Under the pieces are notes generated by a model. The model was not told the origin of the DNA. It saw only the letters and a program-made list of their open reading frames with translations, and ran no database searches. A stretch of DNA of 64,000 nucleotides, from NCBI GenBank assembly GCA_016707425.1, contig JADJHU010000007.1, positions 1 to 64,000 of the forward strand, in the 5' to 3' direction. This DNA is from Gammaproteobacteria bacterium. GTDB lineage: Bacteria; Pseudomonadota; Gammaproteobacteria; Steroidobacterales; Steroidobacteraceae. Positions within the stretch are counted from its first letter, which is position 1, and the number at the start of each line of letters is the position of its first letter. Shown here one piece after another: positions 1 through 9,457 of the stretch. The translations under genes and the position numbers were made by a program.

Positions 1-129
1 TGCTTGTTCGCCTTCAGCCATCTCTCGTTCGAGTACACGAGCGACGTGTTCAGCCGGCACTACCACTGGCTCCTCGAGTATGCGGGACATCATCCGGAGG
101 CAGAGCGGATCGTCGCGGCCATCGACTGA
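1..129 (+). CDS. C-terminal fragment of an unrecognised protein
   Basis: An open frame enters from the left edge and runs 42 codons to a TGA at 127-129. The peptide is rich in aromatic residues and histidine (for example FSRHYHW) and ends in AAID. I do not recognise the family. It lies just upstream of DUF932 and RadC homologues, so it probably belongs to the same plasmid-type or integrative-element gene block. The start is outside the window. Confidence 0.4.
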   Translation, partial: CLFAFSHLSFEYTSDVFSRHYHWLLEYAGHHPEAERIVAAID

Positions 130-332
130 TGGCGGTGTGGCGCGCTGGTCTGGCCGTCGGGTCAGCGCGCCCATTCAAAGGAAGAAGCCAGAGGGCGGGA
201 TTGTCTGTGTGCGGCGAGCCTATCACGACGTGCTCGCCGCCTGCGGCGGTCTGACGATCCTTGACCGCTGCGCGCGTCGTGATGGTGGAAACGCGGGGCA
301 ATCCCGCCCCAGACCAGATCGAGGATCACATC

Positions 333-1160
333 ATGAACGCCGTTTCCAACTCGCTGACGTTCTCCACCGTGTCCAGTGCCTTCACGGGGTCGCTGTCGCT
401 CGACGCGCTGCGGGCCAGGGTGCCTGCCGTGTTCGCGCCAGCGGCCCCACCAGCACCTGAGTCGAAGTACGCCTTCATCCCCACCGAAGCGCATGCTGTC
501 GGGGTTGATGAGCGCCTGGTTTGTGCCGGTCGATGCGCGCCAGGCGATCTCGCGGCGTGGCAGTCCGGTGCATGCGCGGCACATCCTGCGGTTGCGTCGT
601 CGCTACGAAACCGTCCAGCTGCGGGACAGCATCCCGGAGATCGTCTTCCTCAACAGCCACGATGGCAGCAGCGCCTATCAGCTGCGCATGGGGTTGTTCC
701 GGGTCGTCTGCACCAACGGAATGATCGTCTCGCGTGGTGCCTTCCCGGCCTACTGCGTGTCCCATCGCGGTGACGTCGTGGATGAGGTTGTCGCCGCTGC
801 ACTCAATATCGCGGAGCGCTTCGAGTTGCTGGCCGGTCAGGTCGAGCGCATGGAGCATCGACAGCTGCTCACGGATGAGCAGCACGATTTCGCGGGTCGG
901 GCATTGGCGTTGCGGTTCGAAGACGCGGCGTCGGCCGGCATGCGGCCGTCCGCGTTGCTGGCGGTGCAGCGCGTGGATGATGCGGGCGCCGACCTGTGGG
1001 CGTGCTGAACCGGGCGCAGGAGAACCTGATGCGTGGCAGCCTCAGCCGGCGGTCGGCGTCGGGCCGACGGCCCGCACACGTCGCATCAGTTCGATTCGCG
1101 AGGACGTGCGGATCAACGGCGGCCTGTAGGGATCTGGCGTCCGGGCTGCTTTCGGCGTGA
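333..1160 (+). pseudogene. DUF932 (phage/plasmid-like) protein, frameshifted
   Basis: The ATG at 333 opens a protein whose first ~50 residues read MNAVSNSLTFSTVSSAF. The frame then shifts near 480, after YAFIPT, and the typical DUF932 body follows (LRDSIPEIVFLNSHDGSSAY, FRVVCTNGMIVS). A second shift near 1005 is needed to read NRAQENLMRG, and a third near 1125 to read the LWDLA-like tail ending at TGA 1158-1160. DUF932 proteins are common on plasmids and integrative elements next to radC, as here, and their function is unknown. Three indels in one gene imply either decay or poor base accuracy. Confidence 0.65.
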
Positions 1161-1405
1161 TGGATTCGGGAGGGAGCGCCGCTTCGGTGCTCTCTCTCTT
1201 TTCTTGTCCCGCCGGGACCGGGAGACGAGAGAAAGAAAGCGGGATTGCCTGGAGGGCTTTCAGCGTAACACGCCGTGCTCGCCGTCAAGGACGACCGCCA
1301 GGACGCAGTCGCCACCTGCGGCGGTCTTCGCTCCATGACCGCTCCGCGCGCCGTGTTGGGAAGCGACCGGTAGGCAATCCCGCCTGCGCAGTCTCGAGAC
1401 TTCCC

Positions 1406-1955
1406 ATGACCACACGGCAGCGCATCGTTCGTTCCCTCAACCCTCGTTCATCCTCCGGAGCCGTGGCGTCGCCGAGGCGAAGTTCAGCACTGGATGGTCC
1501 TCGGCGACCGGCACGCTCATCAGTGACGACACCCTCGTCGAAACGGCCCCTCAAGCTCGTCTCGACGAAGCTGGTGCGGGGCGACCGGCTGGAAAGCCCG
1601 AGAGCCACTCGGCAGTACCTGAGCCTGCGGTTCGCCAGCCTGGAGCACGAGGTCTTCTGCTGCCTGTGGCTCGACAACCGACACCGCGTGATTGCCTGCG
1701 ACGAGCTGTTCCGCGGGACCATCGACGGTGCCAGCGTCCACCCCGTGAGGTGGTCAAGCAGGCCCTGTCGCAGAACGCGCAGCGGTCATCCTGGCGCACA
1801 ACCATCCGTCCGGTGTGGCCGAGCCCAGCCAGGCGGATGAGTTGATCACGCATCGTCTGAAGGATGCCCTGGCCATCGTGGACATCCGGGTTCTGGACCA
1901 CCTGATCGTGGCCGGCGACCAGGTGGTGTCGCTCGCTGAGCGAGGGGTCCTGTAG
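1406..1955 (+). pseudogene. radC: RadC/JAB-domain protein (DUF2466), frameshifted
   Basis: The JAB/JAMM metalloprotease-like domain is visible in pieces. An N-terminal part reads LSLRFASLEHEVFCCLWLDN and CDELFRGTIDGASVHPR. After two frame changes (near 1745 and 1792) comes [14 protein letters not shown], the His-x-His-Pro-Ser-Gly...Asp zinc motif, and then [20 protein letters not shown] ending at TAG 1953-1955. Mobile-element RadC proteins usually sit beside DUF932 genes, as here. Their function is not settled despite the DNA-repair name. The start at 1406 (ATG) is a guess. Two small indels break the gene. Confidence 0.7.
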
Positions 1956-2160
1956 TCCGGTCGAGCGGGGAGAGGCGGCGGTTGTCGCTCCTCCCTGCTG
2001 TTGATTGCGTTCTGAAGTGGTGAGGTCGGCGGCGCAGAGCGGAAGGCGTGGAGGCGGCGACGGAGCGACTTCGGGGCCCGGATTCGCGGCGAGGTTAGGG
2101 GGTCATTTCGCTTGAAACGCAGGATAGCCTGCGGCTTAGCGTTGGGACACATTGTGACCC

Positions 2161-2742
2161 ATGAGTTGTACGGAAGTCGTCAAGGCGCGCGTGACTGCGG
2201 AGACGAAGCGAGAGATCGCGGAGGCGGCTGCGCGTGAGATGTTGACCGAGTCGGCCTGGCTGAAGCGCCTGCTTCTCCGGGAGATGCGAGCGGCTCGTGA
2301 TCCGGCCAGGACTCAGTCTGTGCCGCGTCGCGGCGATGGCGTGCGGCGTCACGGTGGACACCGTGGCGGACCCTGTGAGCGCCCAATCCTGATTCGGCTG
2401 CGGACTGAGGATCGCTTGCTGCTGGACGCGCGATCAGAGGCTCGTGGGATGCGCCCGGCGACCTATGTCGCGGTCCTGACCCGAAGCCACCTGCGCCGGT
2501 TGGCACCGCTGCCGAAGGAAGAATTGCTGGCGCTCCGGCGCAGCATCGGCGAGCTGGCGGCAATCGGTCGAAACCTCAACCAGATCGCCAAGGCAGCCAA
2601 TGATGGAGGGCGATTTCCCGGCTCAGCACGCGAGGAGTTCCGGGCGATGCTCAAGGTCTGTGAGGCGCTGCGGGACAACACGAAGGGGCTGCTGAAGGCA
2701 AACGTCACCAGCTGGGAGAGCGGGCATGGCGAAGACATTTAG
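2161..2742 (+). CDS. mobC: MobC-like mobilisation accessory protein
   Basis: This 193-aa protein carries the MobC hallmark IGRNLNQIAKAAN around residues 137-149. An N-terminal half resembles a ribbon-helix-helix protein (VKARVTAETKREIAEAAAREM). MobC-type proteins bind oriT and help the relaxase open the strands at the nick site. The gene overlaps the downstream relaxase by 17 bases, a normal mobilisation-operon arrangement. The 200 bases upstream have no gene and would be the natural place for oriT, but I could not identify a nick site. Confidence 0.7.
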   Translation: MSCTEVVKARVTAETKREIAEAAAREMLTESAWLKRLLLREMRAARDPARTQSVPRRGDGVRRHGGHRGGPCERPILIRLRTEDRLLLDARSEARGMRPATYVAVLTRSHLRRLAPLPKEELLALRRSIGELAAIGRNLNQIAKAANDGGRFPGSAREEFRAMLKVCEALRDNTKGLLKANVTSWESGHGEDI

Positions 2743-3719
2743 GCTCCCGAAGGGGGAGCCGCTGCTTAACATCGCGAGCTACGCTCGGGGCGGGCCGCGG
2801 GCGGCAGACCGGCTGACGCCGTCGCAGATCGAGCAGATCCGCCTGACCGTCAACCGCGCGCCTGAGGCCGTCGTGAAGGTACTGCCCCGAAGCAGCAACG
2901 ACCTTAAGGCCGTCGGCAAGCACATCGACTACATCGGTCGGCGGGGGAACCTGGAACTGGAGGGCGATGACGGAGAGCGGCTGCAGGGACGCGTCGCAGA
3001 TGCGTTGCTGGAGGACTGGGATCTCGACGTTGATGACGTGAGACGGCAAGGGAGTCTCACCGCGGCGAGCAAACGGACTCCCCCGAAGCTGGTCCACAAA
3101 CTGATGTTCTTGATGCCGCCGGGCACGCCGCCGCAGAAGGTGCTCTCGGCGGTGCGCAACTTCGTGCGAGAAGAGTTCTATGGACAGCATCGTTACGCGA
3201 TGGTGCTGCACCGATGAACCGCACCCGCATGTGCATCTGGTCCTCAAGGCCGTAAGCGAGCAGGGCGTGCGGCTCAATATCAAGAAGGCGACGCTACGGC
3301 ATTGGCGGTCGCAGTTCGCGAGTCACCTGCGCATGCTCGGTGTGGCGGCCAATGCTACTGAACGCGCAGTTCGTGGTGAGAATCGAAGCGCGATGAAGGA
3401 TGGCATCTACCGGGCGAGTCTGCGCGGAGATTCTTCCTACATACGCGCCCAAGTGGAGGCTGTCGCCAAAGAATTGGGTTCCAGCGGTAGTGGGCAGCCG
3501 GAATCTGGCATGCGCACGTTGCTGGAGACGAGGCGTGCGATTCAGCTCGGATGGCGGTCCGTGGTAGAGAGGCTCGTGGCGCAGGGCGACCGGAGGTTAG
3601 CGGCCGATGTGATTCAGTTCTCCGGTGACATGCCACGGCCACTGACCGATCGGGAATGGGTGATACGAGGGCTGCTGGTTCAGGTCCATACCAGGCAACA
3701 GGAGGCAAGAACGCGATGA
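2726..3719 (+). pseudogene. MobA/VirD2-type relaxase, frameshifted
   Basis: The first ~160 residues (from ATG 2726) end in FYGQHRYAMVLH and hit a stop at 3215-3217. In another frame the protein continues as TDEPHPHVHLVLKA, which contains the three-histidine metal motif (HxDxxHpHvH) of MOB-family relaxases. The remainder, to 3719, includes RLNIKKATLRHWRSQFA. A two-base loss near 3207 (CACACC read as CACC) explains the break. Intact, it would be about 330 aa, a single-domain relaxase without a helicase or primase tail. It would nick oriT and lead DNA transfer. Confidence 0.7.
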
Positions 3720-3760
3720 GTCCGCGTATCGCGACTATGGAACCAACGCTAGGAATTGCG

Positions 3761-4947
3761 TCAGGCCGACTTTGCGACGGTAGCTTCGGAGAGCCGTTCA
3801 AGGGCGGCCGCAATCAGTGCGACCGCATCCTCGATGTCTTCATCGCTGGTCGAAAACCCTAAGCTGAATCGGATCGACGACTCAGCGTCGTCACCGGATA
3901 TCCCGATGGCGCGAAGCACATGAGAGGGAGCCGGGATACCCGACGTACAGGCCGAGCCGGTCGAGGCTGCCAAAGACGGTTGCATGACGTTCAGAACGTC
4001 TTGTGCTGCGAAGCCGTGAAAGCAAACATTCGCGTTACCGGGATGCCGCTTCTCGGGGGAGGGGCCATTGACGGTGATGCCCCACGGCGATTTACGCAGT
4101 GTTTCCACAAAATGATCTCGCCGCGCATGCAGTACAGCACGCGCCTCAAGCGCTTGATCGGATATGAGCCACTCGGCGGCGGCCCCCATGCCTACGCATA
4201 GAGGCAAGGGAGTGTTCCAGACCTCAGCCCATTTTGCTGACCGCCCCCATGGATGAGGGGTTCGATCAGCTCCTGAAAGTCGCGGCGGACAAAAAGGACG
4301 CCAATGCCAGGTGGACCGCCCATCTTGTGAGCCGAAAGGCTCATGAGGTCGATTTCACGGGCGAGGGTCTGCATAGGCATCGCCATCGGCGCTTGCGCAG
4401 CGTCGGTGTGGAATACGGCACCCACCCTATGTGCCACTTGCGCGAGAGACGCAATGTCCTGAATCGTTCCAATCTCGTTATTGACGGTCATGACTGAAAC
4501 GGCGAGCACCGTTTCATCCAGGGCGTCCTCAAGGCAAGCGACGGACACTCGCCCTTCAGCGTCTACCGGCAGCAATTCAATCCGGTAGCCATATCTGTCC
4601 TTCAGAAAATCGGCGGCAGCAAGGACGCTCTTATGCTCGATAGCGCTGACAAGTATGCGGTCGCGCCGCTTCTCGGCACGTCGGCCCGCAAGACCTAGGA
4701 GCGCTAGGTTATTTGCCTCCGTTGCCCCAGACGTGAAGATAATCTCGTCCGTCTCGGCTCCGATCAGCGCCGCGATCTGTGCGGCCGAATCCGTAACCGT
4801 GCGCGAACTTTCCCAGCCGACGGTGTGATCTGCCGCGTGCGGGTTGCCGAACCTTTCCCGGAAAAACGGGAGCATTCTCTGCAAAATCCGTTCATCCACA
4901 GGCGAGGTGGCTTGATGGTCGAGATAGATCGTTCTTCTACTTCTCAT
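3761..4947 (-). pseudogene. sspA: SspA/DndA-type cysteine desulfurase, one-base frameshift
   Basis: A PLP-dependent class-V aminotransferase fold, about 395 aa if the frame is mended. It takes sulfur from L-cysteine and passes it to the phosphorothioation machinery. The first part (ATG 4947) shows IYLDHQATSPVD, the PLP-site SAHKMGGPPGIG and RSGTLP. It then runs into a stop at 4192. The second frame, opening at 4207 (PLCVGMGAAAEW), carries GSACTSG with the catalytic Cys. The break lies in a CCCTT run at about 4205, and one extra C restores TLPLPLCVGMG. The gene faces away from sspBCD across a 158-base control region. A housekeeping IscS may substitute, as is known in several Dnd systems. Sequencing error is an equal alternative. 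Confidence 0.8.
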
Positions 4948-5034
4948 TCAAAATCATTGGTGTAGATTCGTTCTGCTCGGGTTCCGGGCTGAGCCGGTGA
5001 GGTCAAGAATCTGGGGGAAGTCTCCAGCGCTCGA

Positions 5035-5063
5035 TTGACCATATCATACGCCTCCTTTAGAGT
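5035..5063 (+). promoter_or_regulatory. Candidate sigma70 promoter of sspBCD
   Basis: TTGACC (5035-5040), a 17-base spacer, then TAGAGT (5058-5063). The match is five of six at -35 and four of six at -10, with ideal spacing, 43 bases before the sspB start. It lies in the only non-coding stretch between sspA and sspB. Confidence 0.5.
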
Positions 5064-5075
5064 CTAACTGGAGGC
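5050..5075. promoter_or_regulatory. Interrupted palindrome over the sspB -10, candidate operator
   Basis: GCCTCC (5050-5055) and GGAGGC (5070-5075) form perfect 6-base arms. Inside them TAGA-G-TCTA is a second, nearly centred palindrome. The element covers the proposed -10 box, the usual place for a repressor site. Which protein would bind it is unknown. The island's own ribbon-helix-helix protein (20112-20315) is one candidate. Confidence 0.4.
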
Positions 5076-5105
5076 TGCATCCAGTAGCCCGGGGAACTCA
5101 TCATC

Positions 5106-6062
5106 ATGTCGCGCGGTCCGCTCTATCAGAACGACTATTCCCCTCAATTTTCAGGTCACGAGACCTTTCCCCTCCGATATGGATGGCTGAAGAAGGTCTA
5201 CGATCGCGTTGCCGAAACCGAGAGCGACGCCAACAACCGCACCGCCTGTTGGGATGACGACGCCATCGCACGCTTTGGCGTCGGCAAGAACATGGTCGGG
5301 TCCATGCGCCATTGGGCGAAGGCTGCGGGCATCACTGAGGAGCCGTCCGCCAACTCCGTGCGGACCACCGAGCTTGGCCGCAAATTGTTCGGCGTGGGCG
5401 GACTCGATCCGTATATGGAGCACCCCGCCACGCTATGGCTGATTCATTGGCAGCTCGCTGCCCGGCCTGAGAAGACCACATGGTTCTGGGCGTTCAGTCA
5501 CTACCCCGCCATCATGTTCGAGCGCGACAAGCTCATAAAGCATCTTGAACGCCTCGCGAAAGATCGGAATTGGTCACGGGTGGCCCACTCGACCGTAAGC
5601 AGCGATGTGGCCTGCTTTATCCGCACCTATGTCGCGCGTCAGCCTTCCGGAAAGGTCGGGCATGACGATGCCCTCGAATCGCCACTTACCGAGTTGGGCC
5701 TCATCAAGGCCATTGGCAAGAAGGATGGGTTTCGCTTTGTTCGAGGCCCCAAATCCACGCTCGGCAATGGCGTGTTCATTTACGCGCTCCTCGATTTTTG
5801 GTCCCGTTACGCGAAGACCGCGACGCTCTCTTTCGAAGCAATCGCGCATGCCCCGGGTTCGCCGGGCCGCGTATTCGCTTTCGACGAGAACGATGTGGCG
5901 GGGCGTCTTGCCCTTCTCGATGATGTTACGGATGGGGCGCTCCGATGGTCGGAAACGGCGGGCCTCAAGCAGGTCGTGCGCAACATTGAACTTGATGACA
6001 CAACGAAACTGCTTTACGTGCCCGCTGACTATGGCGCGCTCACCGCACAAGAGGCCGCCTGA
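5106..6062 (+). CDS. sspB: SspB-like DUF4007 protein
   Basis: 318 aa, N-terminus FSGHETFPLRYGWLKKVYD, the start typical of DUF4007 proteins, followed by FGVGKNMVGSMRHWAKAAG. In SspABCD systems SspB is reported to be the DNA-nicking, target-recognising component that lets sulfur be placed on one strand. I assign it from this N-terminal signature and from its position directly before the SspC-type ATPase. The start is ATG 5106 with GGGGAA about ten bases upstream. The stop overlaps the sspC start (TGATG at 6060-6064), so translation is coupled. The reading frame is intact. Confidence 0.75.
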   Translation: MSRGPLYQNDYSPQFSGHETFPLRYGWLKKVYDRVAETESDANNRTACWDDDAIARFGVGKNMVGSMRHWAKAAGITEEPSANSVRTTELGRKLFGVGGLDPYMEHPATLWLIHWQLAARPEKTTWFWAFSHYPAIMFERDKLIKHLERLAKDRNWSRVAHSTVSSDVACFIRTYVARQPSGKVGHDDALESPLTELGLIKAIGKKDGFRFVRGPKSTLGNGVFIYALLDFWSRYAKTATLSFEAIAHAPGSPGRVFAFDENDVAGRLALLDDVTDGALRWSETAGLKQVVRNIELDDTTKLLYVPADYGALTAQEAA

Positions 6063-9000
6063 TGTCCCTCAGCGAACATGTAAGAATTGCCCGCCGCTTT
6101 CAGCGCTCCATAAGGATCGACGCCGATCTTGGTAAAGAGTCGGCGCTTGAAGGTTTCGTCTGTCCGCAATCCTCTGCCGATGTGCTGACGACGCTGGCTC
6201 GCCATGTTTCCGAAACCGGACAAGGCGCGTTTACGTGGACAGGCCCCTACGGCAGCGGAAAATCGAGCCTTGTCATCGCTCTTAGCGCATTGCTGAACGG
6301 CAACCCGGCTTTGCAGAAGGAGGCTTCACGCATCTTCGGAAAGCCCCTCACTAAGACGATGTGGGAGGCGCTGCCGACCGGAAGCAAAGGATGGAGGGTC
6401 GTTCCTGTTGTCGGCCGGCGCGATACGCCGGTCAACATTATCGGCGAAGCTATCCGTGAGTCTGGCATCGTTACGCGGACACCGCGCGGGGGATGGAATG
6501 AACGCAGCCTGATCGCTGCACTCACCGAAGCGGCGGCTGAGCGCCCGAAAGTTCATGGCGGCCTGATCCTTTTTATCGACGAGATGGGCAAGCTGCTCGA
6601 AGCCGCAGCACAGGATGGCTCGGACATCTACATCCTTCAGGAGCTAGCCGAAGCGGCTTCGCGCAGTAACGGCCGACTGATCGTCGTCGGCATACTGCAT
6701 CAAGCGTTCGAGGAGTACGCGCATCGCCTATCGCACGAGATGCGCGACGAGTGGGCAAAGGTCCAAGGGCGTTTCGTCGATCTTGTCGTTGATACCGCAG
6801 GCGAAGAGCAAATCGACCTGATTGCCCGCGCGATTGAAAGCGATCACCATCCGCGAGAACCGGCAAAGCTTGCCGTACTTGTTGCGAAGCATGCGCGGCG
6901 CGACCGAGGCGCTGCCGATGTTTCACGCTTTTCGGCGATGCTCGAATCGTGCTGGCCGCTGCACCCTGTTGTCGCGTGTCTGCTCGGCCCGATCTCACGG
7001 CGGCGCTTCGGGCAGAACCAACGCAGTATCTTCGGCTTCCTGAACTCATCCGAGCCGAACGGCTTTCAGGATTTCCTTGAACATGCCGGCAATAAGGAAC
7101 TCTTTGGCCCTGAGCGCCTTTGGGACTATTTGCGCACGAACCTTGAGCCCTCCATTCTGGCTTCCCCGGACGGGCACCGCTGGGCGTTGGCCGCTGAAGC
7201 CCTTGAGCGCTGTGAGGCGATTGGCGGCGGACCTCTGCATCTCAAACTGCTGAAGACCATCGGGGTCATCGACCTGTTTAAGGAGCGGTCTGGTCTGGTT
7301 GCGAGCTTTGAGCTTCTGTGCTCGTGCTACCCCGATACCTCCCCGAAAGAGATCAAGGACACTCTGGCCAAACTTGACGAATGGTCCTTCACGATCTTCA
7401 AGAAGTTCTTGAACGCCTATGCCATCTTCGCCGGGAGTGACTTCGACATCGAAAAGGCTGTGCGGGCCGCACTCGAAGACATTGACGCGGTGGACTTCAA
7501 GCAGCTTAAGGACCTCGCCGGGCTTCAGCCGATCCTTGCCAAGCGGCACTACCACGAAACCGGCGCTATGCGCTGGTTCGATGTCGCCATGGTTCCTGTC
7601 AGCAGCGTGATCGACCATGCTTCTCATTTCAACCCCGAGAACGGGGCGATTGGTCAGTTCTTGCTTGCGATCCCGACAGACAACGAAAGCGAAGAGGAAG
7701 CGCATGAACTGTGCCGCAAGGCCGCGCGGCATAGCGACTCGTGGGACATCGTGGTCGGTATCTCAAAGCGGTCTTGGGCTATCATTCCGCTTGCCCGAGA
7801 ATTGTTTGCTCTGGAAAGCGTCAGCAACAACCATCCTGAGCTTGCCGGCGATTCAGTTGCCCGGCGGGAAGTCTATGCGCGTCTCGCCGCTCTTCAGTCA
7901 CTTGTCGAGATGGAGTTGCACAAGGCATTCGATACGGCGCTTTGGTTCCGCAAGAACTATCAGCCAAAGAAGTTACGACAGGCTGACCTCAACGGGATTG
8001 CTTCTGACCTGGCCGACCGCCGCTATGAGCAGTCGCCCCGCCTCCATAACGAGCTTCTTAATCGCTTTAAGCCATCAAGTAACGCTATCGCGGCACAGAA
8101 CACGTTGCTGCGGAACATGGTTCTTAAAGAAGGCGAAGCGCGCCTGGGAATCGAGGGGTTCCCGGCAGAAGGTGGCTTGTTTGCCTCGATTCTTGAATCC
8201 ACTGACCTCTATCGGAAGAAGGGGGATGCCTGGCGTTTTGCTGCTCCGCCATCGGGTGAGGCCGACACATCGCGGCTGTCCCCAATTTGGGATGCCGCCT
8301 TTAAGCATGTGCGTCAACACGCTAATCGCACGATTGCTATCTCCGAGCTGTTCGATCTCTGGCGTCAACCGCCGTTCGGTGTGAAAGATGGCTTGATGCC
8401 CATTCTGTCTGTTGCCTTTATTCTCTCGCACCGAGACCGCCTCGCGGTCTATCGCGAGGGGATATTCCGTGCACGGTTCGATGATGTCGATGTCGAGTAT
8501 CTCGCCAAAGACCCGTCCTACATTCAGCTTCGTTGGATGGACTTGAGCGATCTTTCACGCGGTCTTCTGTCCGGTATGGCGGAGATCGTCCGCGATCTTG
8601 ACCGCAATAACACGCTCGTTCATTTGGAACCCATCGACGTAGCCCGTGGCCTCGTCGCGATCTACGACCAGCTACCCGAATGGACGAAGCGCACGATGCG
8701 GCTTTCAGCGAATGCCGTGCGAGTCCGCGATCTCTTCAAGCGCGCCAAGGACCCGAACAAGTTCCTGTTTGATGACATTCCGGCCACCTTGGGCGAAGAC
8801 CTCGCCAACGGTGATGCGAAGAAGCTTGCCCGCATCGTGGCCAGTGTACGAGACGGCCTTGAGGAGCTGGTCAACGCCTATCCCTCGATGCTGCATCGCT
8901 TGCGGGACATCATGCTCGCGGAATTGCAGGTTCCTAATGCCGCGCCGCAGTCCTTGGCCGAGCTGCGGGCACGGGCCGATAACATTCGGGAGCTGTCCGG

Positions 9001-9457
9001 GGATTTCAGGCTCGAAGCGTTTGCTGGACGCCTCTCCCAATTCGACGGCCAGGACGGCAACTTCGAGGGGGTCGCCAGTCTTGCCGCGAACAAGCCTCCT
9101 CGCGACTGGGTTGATCCAGACCTCGATCAATCCGCCATCGAAATTGCCGATCTAGCGCAACGCTTCCTGCGCGCGGAGACCTATGCCAGGGTCAAGGGCC
9201 GCCCGGACAAACGGCAGGCCATGGCGGTTGTCATCGGTATGAATGGCCGCCCCACGCCAATGCTTGAAGAGTTCGCCGTCGCGGAGTCCGACCGTGCCGA
9301 AGTCAACAATCTTATCGAGCGCGTGACGCTCGCGCTTGATGAGTCCGACACGAAGCGGCGCAGCCTCATTCTCGCGGCGCTCGCCGAGTTGAGCACCCGC
9401 TATATGCGAGCGCCGGAGGTTCCGGCCAAGAATGGAAAGGGGCGCGCGGCATCTTGA
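6062..9457 (+). CDS. sspC: SspC-like large P-loop ATPase
   Basis: 1131 aa. A Walker A motif GPYGSGKS lies at residues 61-68 and a Walker B motif LILFIDE at 168-174. A long helical C-terminal two-thirds follows, without a nuclease motif I can see. The size, the early P-loop and the position between a DUF4007 gene and a PP-loop gene fit SspC, the ATPase of the single-strand phosphorothioation complex. It likely drives DNA opening or complex assembly while SspB nicks and SspD delivers sulfur. The gene overlaps sspB by one base and sspD by four (TTGA). Base composition is visibly less GC-rich than in the 28-64 kb region, consistent with transfer. Confidence 0.75.
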   Translation: MSLSEHVRIARRFQRSIRIDADLGKESALEGFVCPQSSADVLTTLARHVSETGQGAFTWTGPYGSGKSSLVIALSALLNGNPALQKEASRIFGKPLTKTMWEALPTGSKGWRVVPVVGRRDTPVNIIGEAIRESGIVTRTPRGGWNERSLIAALTEAAAERPKVHGGLILFIDEMGKLLEAAAQDGSDIYILQELAEAASRSNGRLIVVGILHQAFEEYAHRLSHEMRDEWAKVQGRFVDLVVDTAGEEQIDLIARAIESDHHPREPAKLAVLVAKHARRDRGAADVSRFSAMLESCWPLHPVVACLLGPISRRRFGQNQRSIFGFLNSSEPNGFQDFLEHAGNKELFGPERLWDYLRTNLEPSILASPDGHRWALAAEALERCEAIGGGPLHLKLLKTIGVIDLFKERSGLVASFELLCSCYPDTSPKEIKDTLAKLDEWSFTIFKKFLNAYAIFAGSDFDIEKAVRAALEDIDAVDFKQLKDLAGLQPILAKRHYHETGAMRWFDVAMVPVSSVIDHASHFNPENGAIGQFLLAIPTDNESEEEAHELCRKAARHSDSWDIVVGISKRSWAIIPLARELFALESVSNNHPELAGDSVARREVYARLAALQSLVEMELHKAFDTALWFRKNYQPKKLRQADLNGIASDLADRRYEQSPRLHNELLNRFKPSSNAIAAQNTLLRNMVLKEGEARLGIEGFPAEGGLFASILESTDLYRKKGDAWRFAAPPSGEADTSRLSPIWDAAFKHVRQHANRTIAISELFDLWRQPPFGVKDGLMPILSVAFILSHRDRLAVYREGIFRARFDDVDVEYLAKDPSYIQLRWMDLSDLSRGLLSGMAEIVRDLDRNNTLVHLEPIDVARGLVAIYDQLPEWTKRTMRLSANAVRVRDLFKRAKDPNKFLFDDIPATLGEDLANGDAKKLARIVASVRDGLEELVNAYPSMLHRLRDIMLAELQVPNAAPQSLAELRARADNIRELSGDFRLEAFAGRLSQFDGQDGNFEGVASLAANKPPRDWVDPDLDQSAIEIADLAQRFLRAETYARVKGRPDKRQAMAVVIGMNGRPTPMLEEFAVAESDRAEVNNLIERVTLALDESDTKRRSLILAALAELSTRYMRAPEVPAKNGKGRAAS

